A stretch of 64,000 bases of DNA from an uncultured Poribacteria bacterium (GCA_951813545.1 OX638352.1:5117966-5181965), one strand, 5' to 3'; numbered from the stretch's first letter, positions 50,410 through 60,807 are shown. Numbers and translations: made by a program. Notes: generated by a model from the sequence alone, not told the origin.

Positions 50410-52557
50410 TTAAACGCGGTTAGCAAAGAACATCTCCGTTACTGCCAAAGCAAAAACTGCTAACATGACATAGATCCACACGTCTTGACTCTTTTCAACA
50501 TCTTCACGGTATTGCGCCACCAATTCTGCCGTAGGTTTATCTTCAACCGACTCGTCTGCAGTGCCCTTTAGCATACTCGAAAGTTCCTCTACATCGCGTC
50601 CCGCAAGGTCGGACTCAGTCGCATCAACATTGACGACAAAATAGTTGGGGTCTGCGCCAGATGCATGAACCGAATAGATCCCCGGTATTGACGTGTCTGC
50701 ATAAAAAAGGCTGCCTTGCAGGGCTTCTCCCATTACGTTTGTGCCATCTTTACTGCGCTGCAAGCGCGTCTCCACGTTGTTCGGATTGAAGATAGCGACC
50801 TCTCTGTCCGCTGCTACGTTCCCATTCTCAGTTTCAAAAGCTTTCAATTCCACATTATCACCGACGCGGTAATCAGGGGTAGTCTCTACGTCTTTGAGCG
50901 CAAGATACTTAATAGACTCATGCAGGAACGGCAGGTAAACAGCGCGAATAGGTAGGTCGTTCCAGTCCCTGTCTATCGTTGAAGTAAAGCAGAGCACACG
51001 CCCTACCTTTCCATAAGGTTTCTCAAAGAGTGCGGGGCTGCCATCATCATAAGCAGCAATGACGGTAGCACCTTCTGTCGGTACTGCCTGAAAAAGTCTA
51101 TAGAACCGCGCTTTACCAAAATCCCCGTGGTTCGGTTCTTTGAACGGGGTGAAGATGGGATGTTCATACCTCACCGTCGCAAGTACGCGGAACTGCTGAC
51201 GATCAAACGCGTCCCCGACAGGCTGAACAAATTTACAAGGCATCAATCCTATCTCACCACCAAGATGTTGTTCATAAGCATTAATATCTATGTTATCACC
51301 CACCGTCAGAATCAAGCCACCACCACCAGCAACATAAGCTGCTACACGTCCAGCTTCATTGGAGGCGAGTTGTGCCACATTGGCAAGAACCAGAACATCA
51401 ACGCGGTCCAGTGCCGCTGTATCCGGCACCGAACTCGATTCGGTGAAATTAATCGGGACAGCCTCACTACCTACTGCAAACGCCATTTTCATGAAAAACG
51501 TTTCTGCTGTTTGATAACCGCTCTGCGTCCGAGGGTTATCCCTTACTGCATGAACGTTGATTGACTGCAGACTTTGTAAAGTAAAATAACGTTTATTGTC
51601 AGCTCCGAGTGCATCCTCTGGTAGTTCAACCCAACCTGTATGCGTCGCCTCGTCTTGAAAGTCAACTTTGAAGACAGCATCTCCGAGGTCATCCGGTTCA
51701 ACGTCAAGTTGGACAGTGTGTATCATATTTCCATCTATGAAAAGACGAACCGGCAAATCCTCAACTGCTTCATCGCCGAAATTACGGACACGCGCAACGA
51801 GATATGATGCCTTCTGTTCTTTTAGTACAACAGGCGGCACGCTGATGCCTGTTATAGCAAGATTGTGGGGTCGTTCAACACGAACATTAGCAAAATGAAT
51901 TTGGACATCGGGGTTGAGTTTATCCGTCTCAATGAAGTTTTCCCATCCCCGCTTTTGCATATCAGCAATCAGATAAACCTGTTTTTCACCGATAGGAATA
52001 GGTTCAAGTATTTCATTTGCGGTTTGCAGGGCATCCAAATAATCTGTAGCCTCATAAGTGATTTCAGCATTGTCCAAGGCAGTTCTAATATGTGAGAATT
52101 CTGAACCCAGCGGCGCAACGACCCGGGCATTGTCAGACGAAAGAATGAGGCAAGCGGCATCGGCTGTATCTAATCCATCAAGAATCTTGAGCCCTTCTTT
52201 CTTAGCGTTCTCGAACACCTTCTCATATTGCATACTATAGGAAGTATCCAGAATAATAATGGCGTTGCGTTTCCCACCCGTTTTCTGTGCGATGACCAGA
52301 TCCCCTGCAAAGAAGGGACGCGCAAATGCAAAACCGAGCAGTGCCAACATCAAAATACGCATCAGCAGAAGCAATAACCGTTTCAATTTGTGTCGTCGAA
52401 CGTTCGTCTGATGCGACATCTGAATGAAACGGATAGTGCCGAATACCAGCCGTCTGGCACGTTCTCGGTTCAGCAGATGCAAGATAAGTGGGATTGAGGC
52501 ACCTACAGCACCGGCAACCGCGAATAAAGGTGCTAAAATATCTAATCCAAAAAACAT
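50410..52557 (-). CDS. BatA/VWA-domain membrane protein
   Basis: start MFFGLDILAPLFAVAGAVGASIPLILHLLNRERARRLVFGTIRFI; AIIILDTSYSMQYEK MIDAS-like; C-terminal TM. Confidence 0.8.
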   Translation of the reverse strand: MFFGLDILAPLFAVAGAVGASIPLILHLLNRERARRLVFGTIRFIQMSHQTNVRRHKLKRLLLLLMRILMLALLGFAFARPFFAGDLVIAQKTGGKRNAIIILDTSYSMQYEKVFENAKKEGLKILDGLDTADAACLILSSDNARVVAPLGSEFSHIRTALDNAEITYEATDYLDALQTANEILEPIPIGEKQVYLIADMQKRGWENFIETDKLNPDVQIHFANVRVERPHNLAITGISVPPVVLKEQKASYLVARVRNFGDEAVEDLPVRLFIDGNMIHTVQLDVEPDDLGDAVFKVDFQDEATHTGWVELPEDALGADNKRYFTLQSLQSINVHAVRDNPRTQSGYQTAETFFMKMAFAVGSEAVPINFTESSSVPDTAALDRVDVLVLANVAQLASNEAGRVAAYVAGGGGLILTVGDNIDINAYEQHLGGEIGLMPCKFVQPVGDAFDRQQFRVLATVRYEHPIFTPFKEPNHGDFGKARFYRLFQAVPTEGATVIAAYDDGSPALFEKPYGKVGRVLCFTSTIDRDWNDLPIRAVYLPFLHESIKYLALKDVETTPDYRVGDNVELKAFETENGNVAADREVAIFNPNNVETRLQRSKDGTNVMGEALQGSLFYADTSIPGIYSVHASGADPNYFVVNVDATESDLAGRDVEELSSMLKGTADESVEDKPTAELVAQYREDVEKSQDVWIYVMLAVFALAVTEMFFANRV

Positions 52558-52576
52558 TCTTAAATATGGGCTCCGC

Positions 52577-53548
52577 TTAGAAAACGCCTTGCCGCTTAGC
52601 AAGATAGGATGCGAGTGCGAAATCAATCGGTGTTGCTGTCGTTATAACGTTATAATCAATATCCGCTCGCCGCAGTGCGAGTCTATAGGTATCAAGGAAC
52701 TCATTGAAATTATTTAGGTAACTCTCTTGAATGGCTTGCGGTGTTGTGATAATCTCAGCGTCACTTTCCGAATCAATAAAACGGATAAGTGCTTCTGCAC
52801 TTCGTCCCGCCTCAAAGTTAACAAACTCAAGTTCCTGTTGTGCAAGGACGTGAAAAACAATAACCTCATGTCCTTCATAACGCAGATGTTCCAAGCCGCC
52901 AATAACCTCTTCATGATTCTCATCGTAGAGATCCGAAACAAAGAGGACCAAGCCGCGCTTGGTTAGACGCTCAGCGATTTGATGCAAGGGTGTTCCCATC
53001 CGTGTGCTTTTTGCGGTTTGCAGCGTCTCCAACGTCAGTAAGATCGAGTGCAAGTGGGATGAGCTACTTCGGGCAGGAAGGTATTGGTGAAGTGCCTCAT
53101 CAAAGTAGGCAAACCCAATAGCATCTCGCTGTCTCGCCATAAAATAGGCGAGGGACGCGATGAGGAAACTTGAATACTGCAGCTTCGTTAATCTTAGTTT
53201 TCCAGTTCCACCATCCTCTGTCGTTGGATCATCCGCTTGTGCATCATCCATTGGATGCAGCATAGACTCACTCGTATCCAAGAGCAGATAGCAATTGAGA
53301 TTGGTTTCCTCTTCAAATTGCTTGATATAGTACCGATCGGTGCGAGCGTAGGCTTTCCAATCTATATGTTTGGTATCATCTCCGGGCATATATTGTCGAT
53401 ATTGCGAGAACTCAACACTAAATCCGTGGTACGGACTTTTGTGAAGTCCGGAGATAAAACCCTCAACCACGAATTTTGCGATCAACTCAAGGTTCCCAAT
53501 CCGCGCGAGGATTGCTGGATCCAAAAATGTGCGTCCGTCTATAGACAT
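52577..53548 (-). CDS. DUF58 domain protein
   Basis: 323 aa; GLHKSPYHGFSVEFSQYRQYMPGDDTKHIDWKAYARTDRYYIKQFEEETNLNCYLLLDTSESM. Confidence 0.92.
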   Translation of the reverse strand: MSIDGRTFLDPAILARIGNLELIAKFVVEGFISGLHKSPYHGFSVEFSQYRQYMPGDDTKHIDWKAYARTDRYYIKQFEEETNLNCYLLLDTSESMLHPMDDAQADDPTTEDGGTGKLRLTKLQYSSFLIASLAYFMARQRDAIGFAYFDEALHQYLPARSSSSHLHSILLTLETLQTAKSTRMGTPLHQIAERLTKRGLVLFVSDLYDENHEEVIGGLEHLRYEGHEVIVFHVLAQQELEFVNFEAGRSAEALIRFIDSESDAEIITTPQAIQESYLNNFNEFLDTYRLALRRADIDYNVITTATPIDFALASYLAKRQGVF

Positions 53549-53793
53549 GTCGCCCCGCTGGGGCTAAAGACAGCAGAGCGGAATCGCGAGTTGGAGCCCG
53601 CTCCTTAAAACCCTGCTGAAATTAACCGAAAACCATCGTGAAGCAGCTCGCTTATGGGCGAGTATGCCGCAAAAATGTAGTGGAACGATGCACGATGGCT
53701 AATTATTTAAAAAGTTGCATGCGTATTCTCTCAATATAGATGTGCAACTTGACTTTGATACACTTTTCAGAGGATGGAACTCGGTGTCAAACA

Positions 53794-55716
53794 CTACTGC
53801 TTTCTCAAAATAAGTAAGGTAAGATCGTCAAACTGATCTGCCTCCCCCTGAAATCCCATGACCGAATCGTAAAGATATTTACGGATAGCCTCAGCATCCG
53901 AATCCTTGCATGCTTTGGAAGCCTCTACGAGCCGTTCCTCTTCATAATACTCGTCTTCGACGTTCACGGTTTCTGTGACACCATCCGTATAATATACAAC
54001 AACATCGCCGCTGGTGAGTTGGACATGTTCCGCCTCATATTCAGCAATGTTTGAAACCATATCGTTCGGAAACATCCCAAGCGGGATACCTCCAACCTCC
54101 TCGCCCAACCACTTTGAAGTGCCGTCTGATTTGACAAGCAGCGGTGGATTATGTCCAGCGTTGAGCGTTGTCAGTATATCCGTTTCTGGGTTGAGATGGC
54201 TATAAAAAAAGGTGGCGTATTTCTCTTCTGTACCGCTGGCGTAAAGAAGCGAGTTAAGTATCAATGCCATCTCGGTGAGTTCAGCGTATAAGGCAGCCGA
54301 ATCAAGATTACTTTGTTCCCTATTCTCCGCTGCGGTGGCACCACCGCGGGTCAATTCAGAGATGAGTCCGGCGCGTAGCGTTGCCATCAAGAGTGCAGCT
54401 TGCATCCCCTTTCCAGAGACATCCGCTATTGCGAGTCCCCAACGCCCGGTAGGCAAGGCGATACAATCATAATAATCGCCGCCGACTGGACCCCGTGGTT
54501 CATAATGTCCAGCGATTTCGTATCCCGGAATGTCAGGTAGTGTGTCTGGAATGAGGTTCACCTGAATCTTACGCGCCTCTTCCATTTCCGCCTGTAACTG
54601 ACGTGCCTCAAGTGCTTCCTGATGCAAGTGTGCGTTCTCAATCGCAACCCCCGCCTGTTTTGCAAAGGAGTCGAGTAGAATTACATCCTCATCAGTAAAG
54701 GGTGTGATACTACCGCCGCGCTCCTCTTTGTCCCCAACAATCAAGATACCAAGGACATCACCATCGCGACCCGGAATAGGAACTGCCATTAAATCCTTGC
54801 CCCCGAAGAGGGTGTCGGATTTTGATGGACAGTGCCCCGGAATGCCCTCATTTACAACGGATTTCAAAACATCAGCCGATGTCACTTCCGGAGGCGCGGG
54901 TGCCTCTTCACCATAAGGGATAACAAGTCCGTTATGCTCCTCGCTGTCCTCAAGCAGTGTTTCTGGAAAGGTGTAGTGCATTTCAAGCTGCTGTAGCTCT
55001 GGGCGCGTGAGCATGAGTGCCCCAGCATTTGCGTCCAGAAGTGAGACGGCTTGATGCACGACCTGCTCCGCGGCGGCTTCAGGTTGCAAGAGTTGACAGA
55101 TTTGTGGTGCACTTTCTGCGAGCATGAACAGCCGGAACTTTTCGCTCTGGATACCCTCCACCATCTGTGAATAAGCGATAGCGATTGAAATTTGGTGCGC
55201 GAGCGTTGTTAGCAATTCCATCTCCCAAGCTTCTAACGTCTCCCTGCCCAAAAATTTACCTAAACCGATCATTCCGAGAAATTCATCCTGAATCTTCAGC
55301 GGGACCCAGAGATGTATATCAATAGTCTCGACCAGCTTGGCACTCCGAGCAAAGAATTGTTCAAGACTTTCTGGAATGGCAGTGCGCTCAATGAACGGAT
55401 GTTGTAGTAAATTCGCTACCTCGTCTGGCTCAACAGTGAGTGGAAAAAACACCTCATCAGGTGCTGACGCAACAACCTCAAGATTCTGCCTCGTCGGGTG
55501 GTAACGTAGTATAGCCCCGCGTGTGACTTGCAGGGTTCCAAGCGTGATACGGAGATAGGTTTTGCTTGAATGGTTAAAATTGCTGTGTCCAGAAATCAAC
55601 GTTTGGCCCAAATGCTCCAACTCGGATAGACTGAATATGAGCCGCTCCATCGTCTGTTCTGCGGTGTTTTGCGTCTGCAAATTGCCCTCCAAAATAGGCT
55701 TGCGCGGGTCTTTCAT
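53794..55716 (-). CDS. GAF-domain PP2C/SpoIIE-type serine phosphatase
   Basis: 640 aa; GPVGGDYYDCIALPTGRWGLAIADVSGKGMQAALLMA, YTDGVTETVN. Confidence 0.92.
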   Translation of the reverse strand: MKDPRKPILEGNLQTQNTAEQTMERLIFSLSELEHLGQTLISGHSNFNHSSKTYLRITLGTLQVTRGAILRYHPTRQNLEVVASAPDEVFFPLTVEPDEVANLLQHPFIERTAIPESLEQFFARSAKLVETIDIHLWVPLKIQDEFLGMIGLGKFLGRETLEAWEMELLTTLAHQISIAIAYSQMVEGIQSEKFRLFMLAESAPQICQLLQPEAAAEQVVHQAVSLLDANAGALMLTRPELQQLEMHYTFPETLLEDSEEHNGLVIPYGEEAPAPPEVTSADVLKSVVNEGIPGHCPSKSDTLFGGKDLMAVPIPGRDGDVLGILIVGDKEERGGSITPFTDEDVILLDSFAKQAGVAIENAHLHQEALEARQLQAEMEEARKIQVNLIPDTLPDIPGYEIAGHYEPRGPVGGDYYDCIALPTGRWGLAIADVSGKGMQAALLMATLRAGLISELTRGGATAAENREQSNLDSAALYAELTEMALILNSLLYASGTEEKYATFFYSHLNPETDILTTLNAGHNPPLLVKSDGTSKWLGEEVGGIPLGMFPNDMVSNIAEYEAEHVQLTSGDVVVYYTDGVTETVNVEDEYYEEERLVEASKACKDSDAEAIRKYLYDSVMGFQGEADQFDDLTLLILRKQ

Positions 55717-55880
55717 GATGTTGCATCCAGATGTTGATTTCCAACCTTTGCTATATCTGTTACTACAAACATATACCTAAGACACTAAGGACGAGGTTTT
55801 CCAAAAATGCAGCTTCAAATGTAAAGCAATAAATAAATTTTAATTCTATTCTTTGATTGAAACTTGCGTACACGAAAAGA

Positions 55881-56225
55881 CTATAGATTAGCAATAGCAG
55901 ATTCTTCGTCGGGAAAGATGCCTGCGTATTTAGCAATTGCCATCATACGGAAGGTCCGCTCTTGGGTAGCAGATAGCCCGCAAAAATTCAAGGTGCCTTC
56001 GCGTTCAGTAAGTGCCTCTATGATTTCAATAAGTATAGATATACCGATGCTATTAATAAGTGTTGTTTGTTCAAGATTGATTACTAGTTGGGTATAACCC
56101 CCCTGAATGAGTTCTTGTGCTTTTTCGGCGAGTTGCTCTCCGAGGGCATCATTCAGGTATCCCGATGTCTCAATTACCGCGTGTTCTCTTGCTTCGCGGA
56201 TTTGAATATCGAATTTGTTCAGCAA
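55881..56225 (-). CDS. STAS-domain anti-sigma factor antagonist
   Basis: 114 aa; YTQLVINLEQTTLINSIGISILIEIIEALTEREGTLNFCGLS. Confidence 0.85.
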   Translation of the reverse strand: MLNKFDIQIREAREHAVIETSGYLNDALGEQLAEKAQELIQGGYTQLVINLEQTTLINSIGISILIEIIEALTEREGTLNFCGLSATQERTFRMMAIAKYAGIFPDEESAIANL

Positions 56226-56389
56226 AGTGCTTACCTCCTTCTTAAACTCCTAATATGGTCCTGCAAGCTGCATCTAACAGCCCAAAGATGATATGTGGAA
56301 AACGCCCGTTGTTTAAATCAAATTTAAACGCGAGATTCACGAATCGTCCGCGTATTATGCTACGAATACAACGCAAACAGTACAGCGGT

Positions 56390-56830
56390 TTAAGGTGTAG
56401 TCTCTTTTTTCCTTTTTATAACGCTAACCGTTGTGCCATCAGGGCTGGTTTCTATATCCACTTCATCCATTAGGCTTCTAATAATTTGCAAGCCCCTCCC
56501 ACGCTTGGGTAGGTCAGGATGCAAACCTGGGTTCCCAAGTAAGCGGGTGCCATCGAGTGTATCCGAAGTTATACCAACCCCTCGGTCCGTGATCTTAAAC
56601 TGCAACTGGTCGTCCTCAAGTAGGAACTGAATATGGACCTCGTTCTCGTCGCTTTGACTATGCTCAAAAGCATTGATACAGGTTTCAATGATAGCCAGTT
56701 GAATCTCTTCAACCTCCCCCTCATCAAAGCCTTTCAATTCGGCGAGAACAGAGGCAGTTTTCGCTGCAGCAAGTTCCATATCAGGGTACATCGGTATAGT
56801 GAGGAGTACTTTTTTCTCTTTATCTGACAC
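56390..56830 (-). CDS. RsbW-like HATPase anti-sigma regulatory kinase
   Basis: 146 aa; EEIQLAIIETCINAFEHSQSDENEV, DRGVGI, RGRGLQIIRSLMDEVDIETSPDGTTVSVIKR. Confidence 0.9.
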   Translation of the reverse strand: MSDKEKKVLLTIPMYPDMELAAAKTASVLAELKGFDEGEVEEIQLAIIETCINAFEHSQSDENEVHIQFLLEDDQLQFKITDRGVGITSDTLDGTRLLGNPGLHPDLPKRGRGLQIIRSLMDEVDIETSPDGTTVSVIKRKKETTP

Positions 56831-56959
56831 GCTATTTTGCCTCCTTGCTATGACTTGTATTTATAAACCCATAAAATTCATCTAGGTTCATGCTTTTCGT
56901 TTCAACCGATAGTGACCGAAAAACAAGAAGAGGATTTTCTCATTCCAATTCCAACTTCA

Positions 56960-57185
56960 GACCTATTAACCTATAATTTTAAACTACAACCGATCATCCA
57001 CAAGTTGAAACTGAAATCGACTTCTTCACCGTCGCTTCGGCTATGCTCAAAAGCGTTGAATCAGATTTCGATGATTGCAAATTGAATCTCTTCAACCTAT
57101 CCTTCTTCGTCAAGATCCATCAATCCAGCAAAAACAGACGCAGTTTTCGCTGCGACAAGATCTATATCAGGGTGCATCGCTTCTT
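56960..57185 (-). pseudogene. decayed partial duplicate of the adjacent RsbW-like gene
   Basis: EEAMHPDIDLVAAKTASVFAGLMDLDEEG*VEEIQFAIIEI*FNAFEHSRSDGEEVDFSF, aligned with MYPDMELAAAKTASVLAELKGFDEGEVEEIQLAIIETCINAFEHSQSDENEVHIQF. Confidence 0.85.
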
Positions 57186-57347
57186 CTGTCTACTATAATC
57201 TGTGCCTATAATTCATAATGTAAGAAACCAATAAAACGCAGGCACCTAAGTTCGCGCTTTCCGTAGACTCAGGGTTCATACAGAACTTGATTAAATATCA
57301 TACTACATTTTTCTAAATTGTGTCAAGTTTTTTATTCCCTTGATTTC

Positions 57348-57947
57348 TCACGGAACAAGAGATTTTGTTTCATCAACGATCCAACGCGCGTCTGCAACCC
57401 GTGCGGATGCTTCCGCCAGTTCTGGCTGATAGGTCGCAAACTTCACCTTATCACAATTGGCGAGTAACTGCTGGATCCGTTCAACGCAGGAGGCATCTAT
57501 CTGTGCTCTCAGCATTGCGTGAAGCAATGCTGTCGTTGTCAACTCCAGTGCGGGGATTCTATAGCGTGAACGAATGTATTCTCGGAGAACATAAGCGACT
57601 TGGGTATGATATGTCTCCATATCACCGCGCGTGAGCCAATCCGCTGCCTCAATCGCCGCCAACTTTTCATAAGCGACCTCATGCGCCAAGGGTACGTTAT
57701 CCACTTCTGTTACAAGAACCGTTTGAACCTGACGCTGCCTTCGGATATAGTACCACACCAAAGTAGCCACCAAGCCGAGTATCACTATGCTACCGATGAA
57801 AAAATAAGGCAGCAGACTGTGCGACACTTCCAGTGGCGGTTTGATATCGCGCAGGCTCTGTCCATCTACAGCACCTTGCATCAGCATTTGTGTAAGTACA
57901 GACATATTTCTCGCGGAAAGGTGCGAAACAAAATCAGAGAGATACAC
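57348..57947 (-). CDS. single-TM protein, DUF4381-like
   Basis: 199 aa; TM LLPYFFIGSIVILGLVATLVWYYIRR; WLTRGDMETYHTQVAYVLREYIRSRYRIPALELTT. Confidence 0.55.
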   Translation of the reverse strand: MYLSDFVSHLSARNMSVLTQMLMQGAVDGQSLRDIKPPLEVSHSLLPYFFIGSIVILGLVATLVWYYIRRQRQVQTVLVTEVDNVPLAHEVAYEKLAAIEAADWLTRGDMETYHTQVAYVLREYIRSRYRIPALELTTTALLHAMLRAQIDASCVERIQQLLANCDKVKFATYQPELAEASARVADARWIVDETKSLVP

Positions 57948-57968
57948 CCGAAATCTACAAGCGACATC

Positions 57969-58571
57969 TTAGACCCTATAGGGTTCAATAACTATCGATT
58001 TTGGTGACGTTGGGCAGGCATACTGGCAAACCCCACATCCTGTGCATCCGGGGTCAAGAACCTCTATAAAACCATCTGGTGTGAGACGAATCGCGTCATC
58101 ACCTATAGGACATGTGTCAACACAGTAAGTACAATCCACCTCTTTTGTCCGTAGGCAGGTGTCGGCACTGAAAACTGCCAACCCCATCCGAATGTCTTCG
58201 GCATAAACGGTTTGCAAGGCACCGCTTGGACAGACGTACATGCATGCCAGCGAATCACAGATAACGCACGGTTGCTCATCAGGATCGATATAAGGTGTAT
58301 TCGCGATGTCAGATTGAGTGCTCTGTAATGGAAGAATCGCGTTCGCGGGACAGTTCTTGACGCAGTTACCACACCGATGACACGTTTCCAAGAATTCCGC
58401 TTCAGGCAACGCCCCGGGAGGACGCAAAATTGCACGTTCGCTCAATTCTTCAGTTAGCAGATGGTCGCCTACCCGGTCATCAAGGAACTCCGCGACCGGT
58501 TGGATGAGTTGGTTCAAGGCTTCCTTGAAAAAGCCACGTCTCCCCGTTTCATCAGACATTTTTATCTTCAC
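57969..58571 (-). CDS. 4Fe-4S ferredoxin-type protein (NapF/MauM-like)
   Basis: 200 aa; CHRCGNCVKNCP, CVICDSLACMYVCP, CTYCVDTCP, CTGCGVCQYACP. Confidence 0.9.
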   Translation of the reverse strand: MKIKMSDETGRRGFFKEALNQLIQPVAEFLDDRVGDHLLTEELSERAILRPPGALPEAEFLETCHRCGNCVKNCPANAILPLQSTQSDIANTPYIDPDEQPCVICDSLACMYVCPSGALQTVYAEDIRMGLAVFSADTCLRTKEVDCTYCVDTCPIGDDAIRLTPDGFIEVLDPGCTGCGVCQYACPTSPKSIVIEPYRV

Positions 58572-58635
58572 CCTTGAGAATTAGACTGCCCAGCAGTCCC
58601 GCGCAGGGCGTGAGCCCCGCGCAGGGTGTGAAACC

Positions 58636-59268
58636 TTACTCTTCGTCGGCTTTAGGAATCCGGTAGCAACACTTATGGCTTCCTTGCATGAGATGTTCCA
58701 CTCGAACAACTTTCGCATCCAAGGATTGCCGGAAGAGTGCCGTCTCAATTTCGCAGACGTGCGGGTACTCTTGCGCGATTAACGCGATAGGACAGTTATG
58801 TTCGGTTAAGACATAGTCATTCTCATTCTCGTCAAAGCGTGCCATGTACCCCTCTTCATCACGGATACGTGCGAGTTCTTTGACACGTTCGGACAACGTT
58901 TTGCCTTCGAGCCGTAGTTGATATGTCTCTAACTGTGCCTTCATGCGCCCACGGAAGACTTTATTGATGAAACCGGGACCATTAAATTTCGCCACCTCAT
59001 GCATCAATCCAACGGCAAAGTTGGCATAAGTTGTGGGGAAAAGGCTGTTTGCTTCATCGGTTAATTGATAAACATGCGGTGGACGACCACGTCCCTGCTT
59101 TTCTTGGTAGTGTTCAACCAACCCCTCCGCTTCAAGTATAGCGAGGTGTTGTCGGGTCCCCATTTGGCTGATATGCAAAGCCTCTTTCAGTTGACTAATC
59201 GTCATGCTGGAGCGCATTTTCAGCAGCTGCAGGATTCGCATTCGGGTTTCGCTCATTTCGCAATTCAC
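58636..59268 (-). CDS. HTH transcriptional regulator with C-terminal cysteines (SufR-like)
   Basis: 210 aa; MTISQLKEALHISQMGTRQHLAILEAEGLVEHYQEKQGRGRPPHVYQLT; C-terminal HNCPI...CEIE...HKCCYRI. Confidence 0.8.
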   Translation of the reverse strand: MNCEMSETRMRILQLLKMRSSMTISQLKEALHISQMGTRQHLAILEAEGLVEHYQEKQGRGRPPHVYQLTDEANSLFPTTYANFAVGLMHEVAKFNGPGFINKVFRGRMKAQLETYQLRLEGKTLSERVKELARIRDEEGYMARFDENENDYVLTEHNCPIALIAQEYPHVCEIETALFRQSLDAKVVRVEHLMQGSHKCCYRIPKADEE

Positions 59269-59454
59269 GGGATTTCCTCGTAATATGGGTAAATTATTGA
59301 GGCTAACAACAGTGTTTACATTCTTTTACAACTCTATTAAGATATTATATCACAATAGCATATTACAATTCAAGGTTCAAGTAAATTTAGCCCAGGGTCA
59401 TTCAATTGTAGGTTTTTTGTGTTATATTTTTCACGGGTGTTAATACTTCAGATA

Positions 59455-59490
59455 AGCAGAAGTCGCGTGACATTTCACGCGACTTCTGCT
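59455..59490. repeat. 16-bp perfect palindrome in IS leader
   Basis: AGCAGAAGTCGCGTGA-CATT-TCACGCGACTTCTGCT. Confidence 0.85.
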
Positions 59491-59530
59491 ATACTTCACC
59501 ATAAAAAGTAGCACACTTTTGAGGTGAAGT

Positions 59531-60709
59531 ATGACAAGAACTTCTTCCTGCCACTTAGTTGATATGTTAGCAGAAGTGCCAGATCCCCGCAAGAAAAAAG
59601 GGCTCCGGCATCCGTTAGCCTCGATGCTTGCGCTCACGGTTGTCGGTCTCTTGTGTGGTCAACGCAGCTATACACAGCTTGCCAAATGGGCGCGGCTCCA
59701 CCCTTGCCTTCGAAACGCCTTGGGGTTCACGGCGAAACAAACCCCGGCGGCATCAACGTTTCATTATCTCTATCGGCGTCTTGACATCGCCACTGTAGAA
59801 AAGACGCTCACGCAGTGGACGACACAGACTTTAGCAAGTTTGCGCATTTCCACATCTAACTTGAAGGGACTTGCGATAGATGGTAAAACCTTAGGCAACA
59901 GTCATCCCGAAGATGCCCGCAGGACCCATCTGCTCGCAGCCGTCTTTCATGAGTTAGGCATCCCTGTCGCAGAATGTGCGGTGAGTGAAAAGAGCAATGA
60001 AATCCCTGTTTCCATTGAACTCTTGAAAGCGTTTGATGTCTCAGGTCTCGTCATCACAACGGACGCACTTTTGACCCAACGTAAGTTCTGTCAACAAATC
60101 CTTGATGCTCAAGCAGATTACTGCCTCCCCGTCAAAGCGAATCAGAAGCAGTTATATGAGGATATTCGAGACCTCTTTGAACCCTTGGATGAAACAGATC
60201 CACCCGAAGTGGAACACCGCCGGTTTGAAAATCTTCACGCAGAAGTCGGCGCACATCTTCAAACGTATACGAATACAGAAGACGCAAAAGGCAGGATTAC
60301 CACTCGCACCCTCACCACAAGCACTCTCTTGACCGAACATACCGACTGGCCGGGGCTACAACAAGTTTATCAATACACCACACACCAGAAACAGAAAAGC
60401 ACCGCACACGTCAAGGGTTTCCACGTGCAGTATGGCATCACGAGTCTATCACCTGAACGCGCCTCGGCAGCTGACTTGCTCAAACTCCGACGCCAACACT
60501 GGACGATTGAGAATAAACTCCATTGGATCCGAGATGCCGTCTTTCAAGAGGACGCCTCAACCGTCAGAACAGGTGTGCTCCCCCAAGTCATGGCAGCTTT
60601 GCGAAACACCGCAATCTCCGTCTTACGATTCACTGGACATACTAAAATCACCGACGCACTTCAACTTTTCGCCGCAAAACCTATACTCGCAGTTAACATC
60701 ATAAAATGA
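59531..60709 (+). CDS. ISAs1 family transposase
   Basis: 392 aa; VPDPRKKKGLRHPLASMLALTVVGLLCGQRSYTQLAKWAR, AIDGKTL, RRQHWTIENKLHWIRDAVFQEDAS. Confidence 0.93.
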   Translation: MTRTSSCHLVDMLAEVPDPRKKKGLRHPLASMLALTVVGLLCGQRSYTQLAKWARLHPCLRNALGFTAKQTPAASTFHYLYRRLDIATVEKTLTQWTTQTLASLRISTSNLKGLAIDGKTLGNSHPEDARRTHLLAAVFHELGIPVAECAVSEKSNEIPVSIELLKAFDVSGLVITTDALLTQRKFCQQILDAQADYCLPVKANQKQLYEDIRDLFEPLDETDPPEVEHRRFENLHAEVGAHLQTYTNTEDAKGRITTRTLTTSTLLTEHTDWPGLQQVYQYTTHQKQKSTAHVKGFHVQYGITSLSPERASAADLLKLRRQHWTIENKLHWIRDAVFQEDASTVRTGVLPQVMAALRNTAISVLRFTGHTKITDALQLFAAKPILAVNIIK

Positions 60710-60807
60710 GAAATCTTAAAATTGAATGACCCTGAAATTTAGCGAAGGGTGCTCGCTACGCTATTTTTCTTTTGTCTATTTCTCACTTATATGATACAAT
60801 TTTGTAA

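Larger units (their letters stand above)
59392..60734 (+). mobile_element. ISAs1-family insertion sequence
   Basis: terminal inverted repeats CAGGGTCATTCAATT (left 59393, right ends 60734); 9-bp direct repeat AAATTTAGC at 59383-59391 and 60735-60743. Confidence 0.9.

Noticed and set aside
52577-53548. DUF58 + BatA-like genes considered as a complete MoxR-DUF58-VWA chaperone operon
   Set aside because: No MoxR AAA ATPase is visible next to them in this window, so only the two components can be claimed.
57060-57090. In-frame TGA at the position of a Cys (IETCINAFEH versus IEI*FNAFEH) in the RsbW-like relic, superficially like a second selenocysteine site
   Set aside because: The same copy also has an in-frame TAG nearby and degraded ends, and no hairpin of SECIS type was seen, so pseudogene decay is the simpler explanation.
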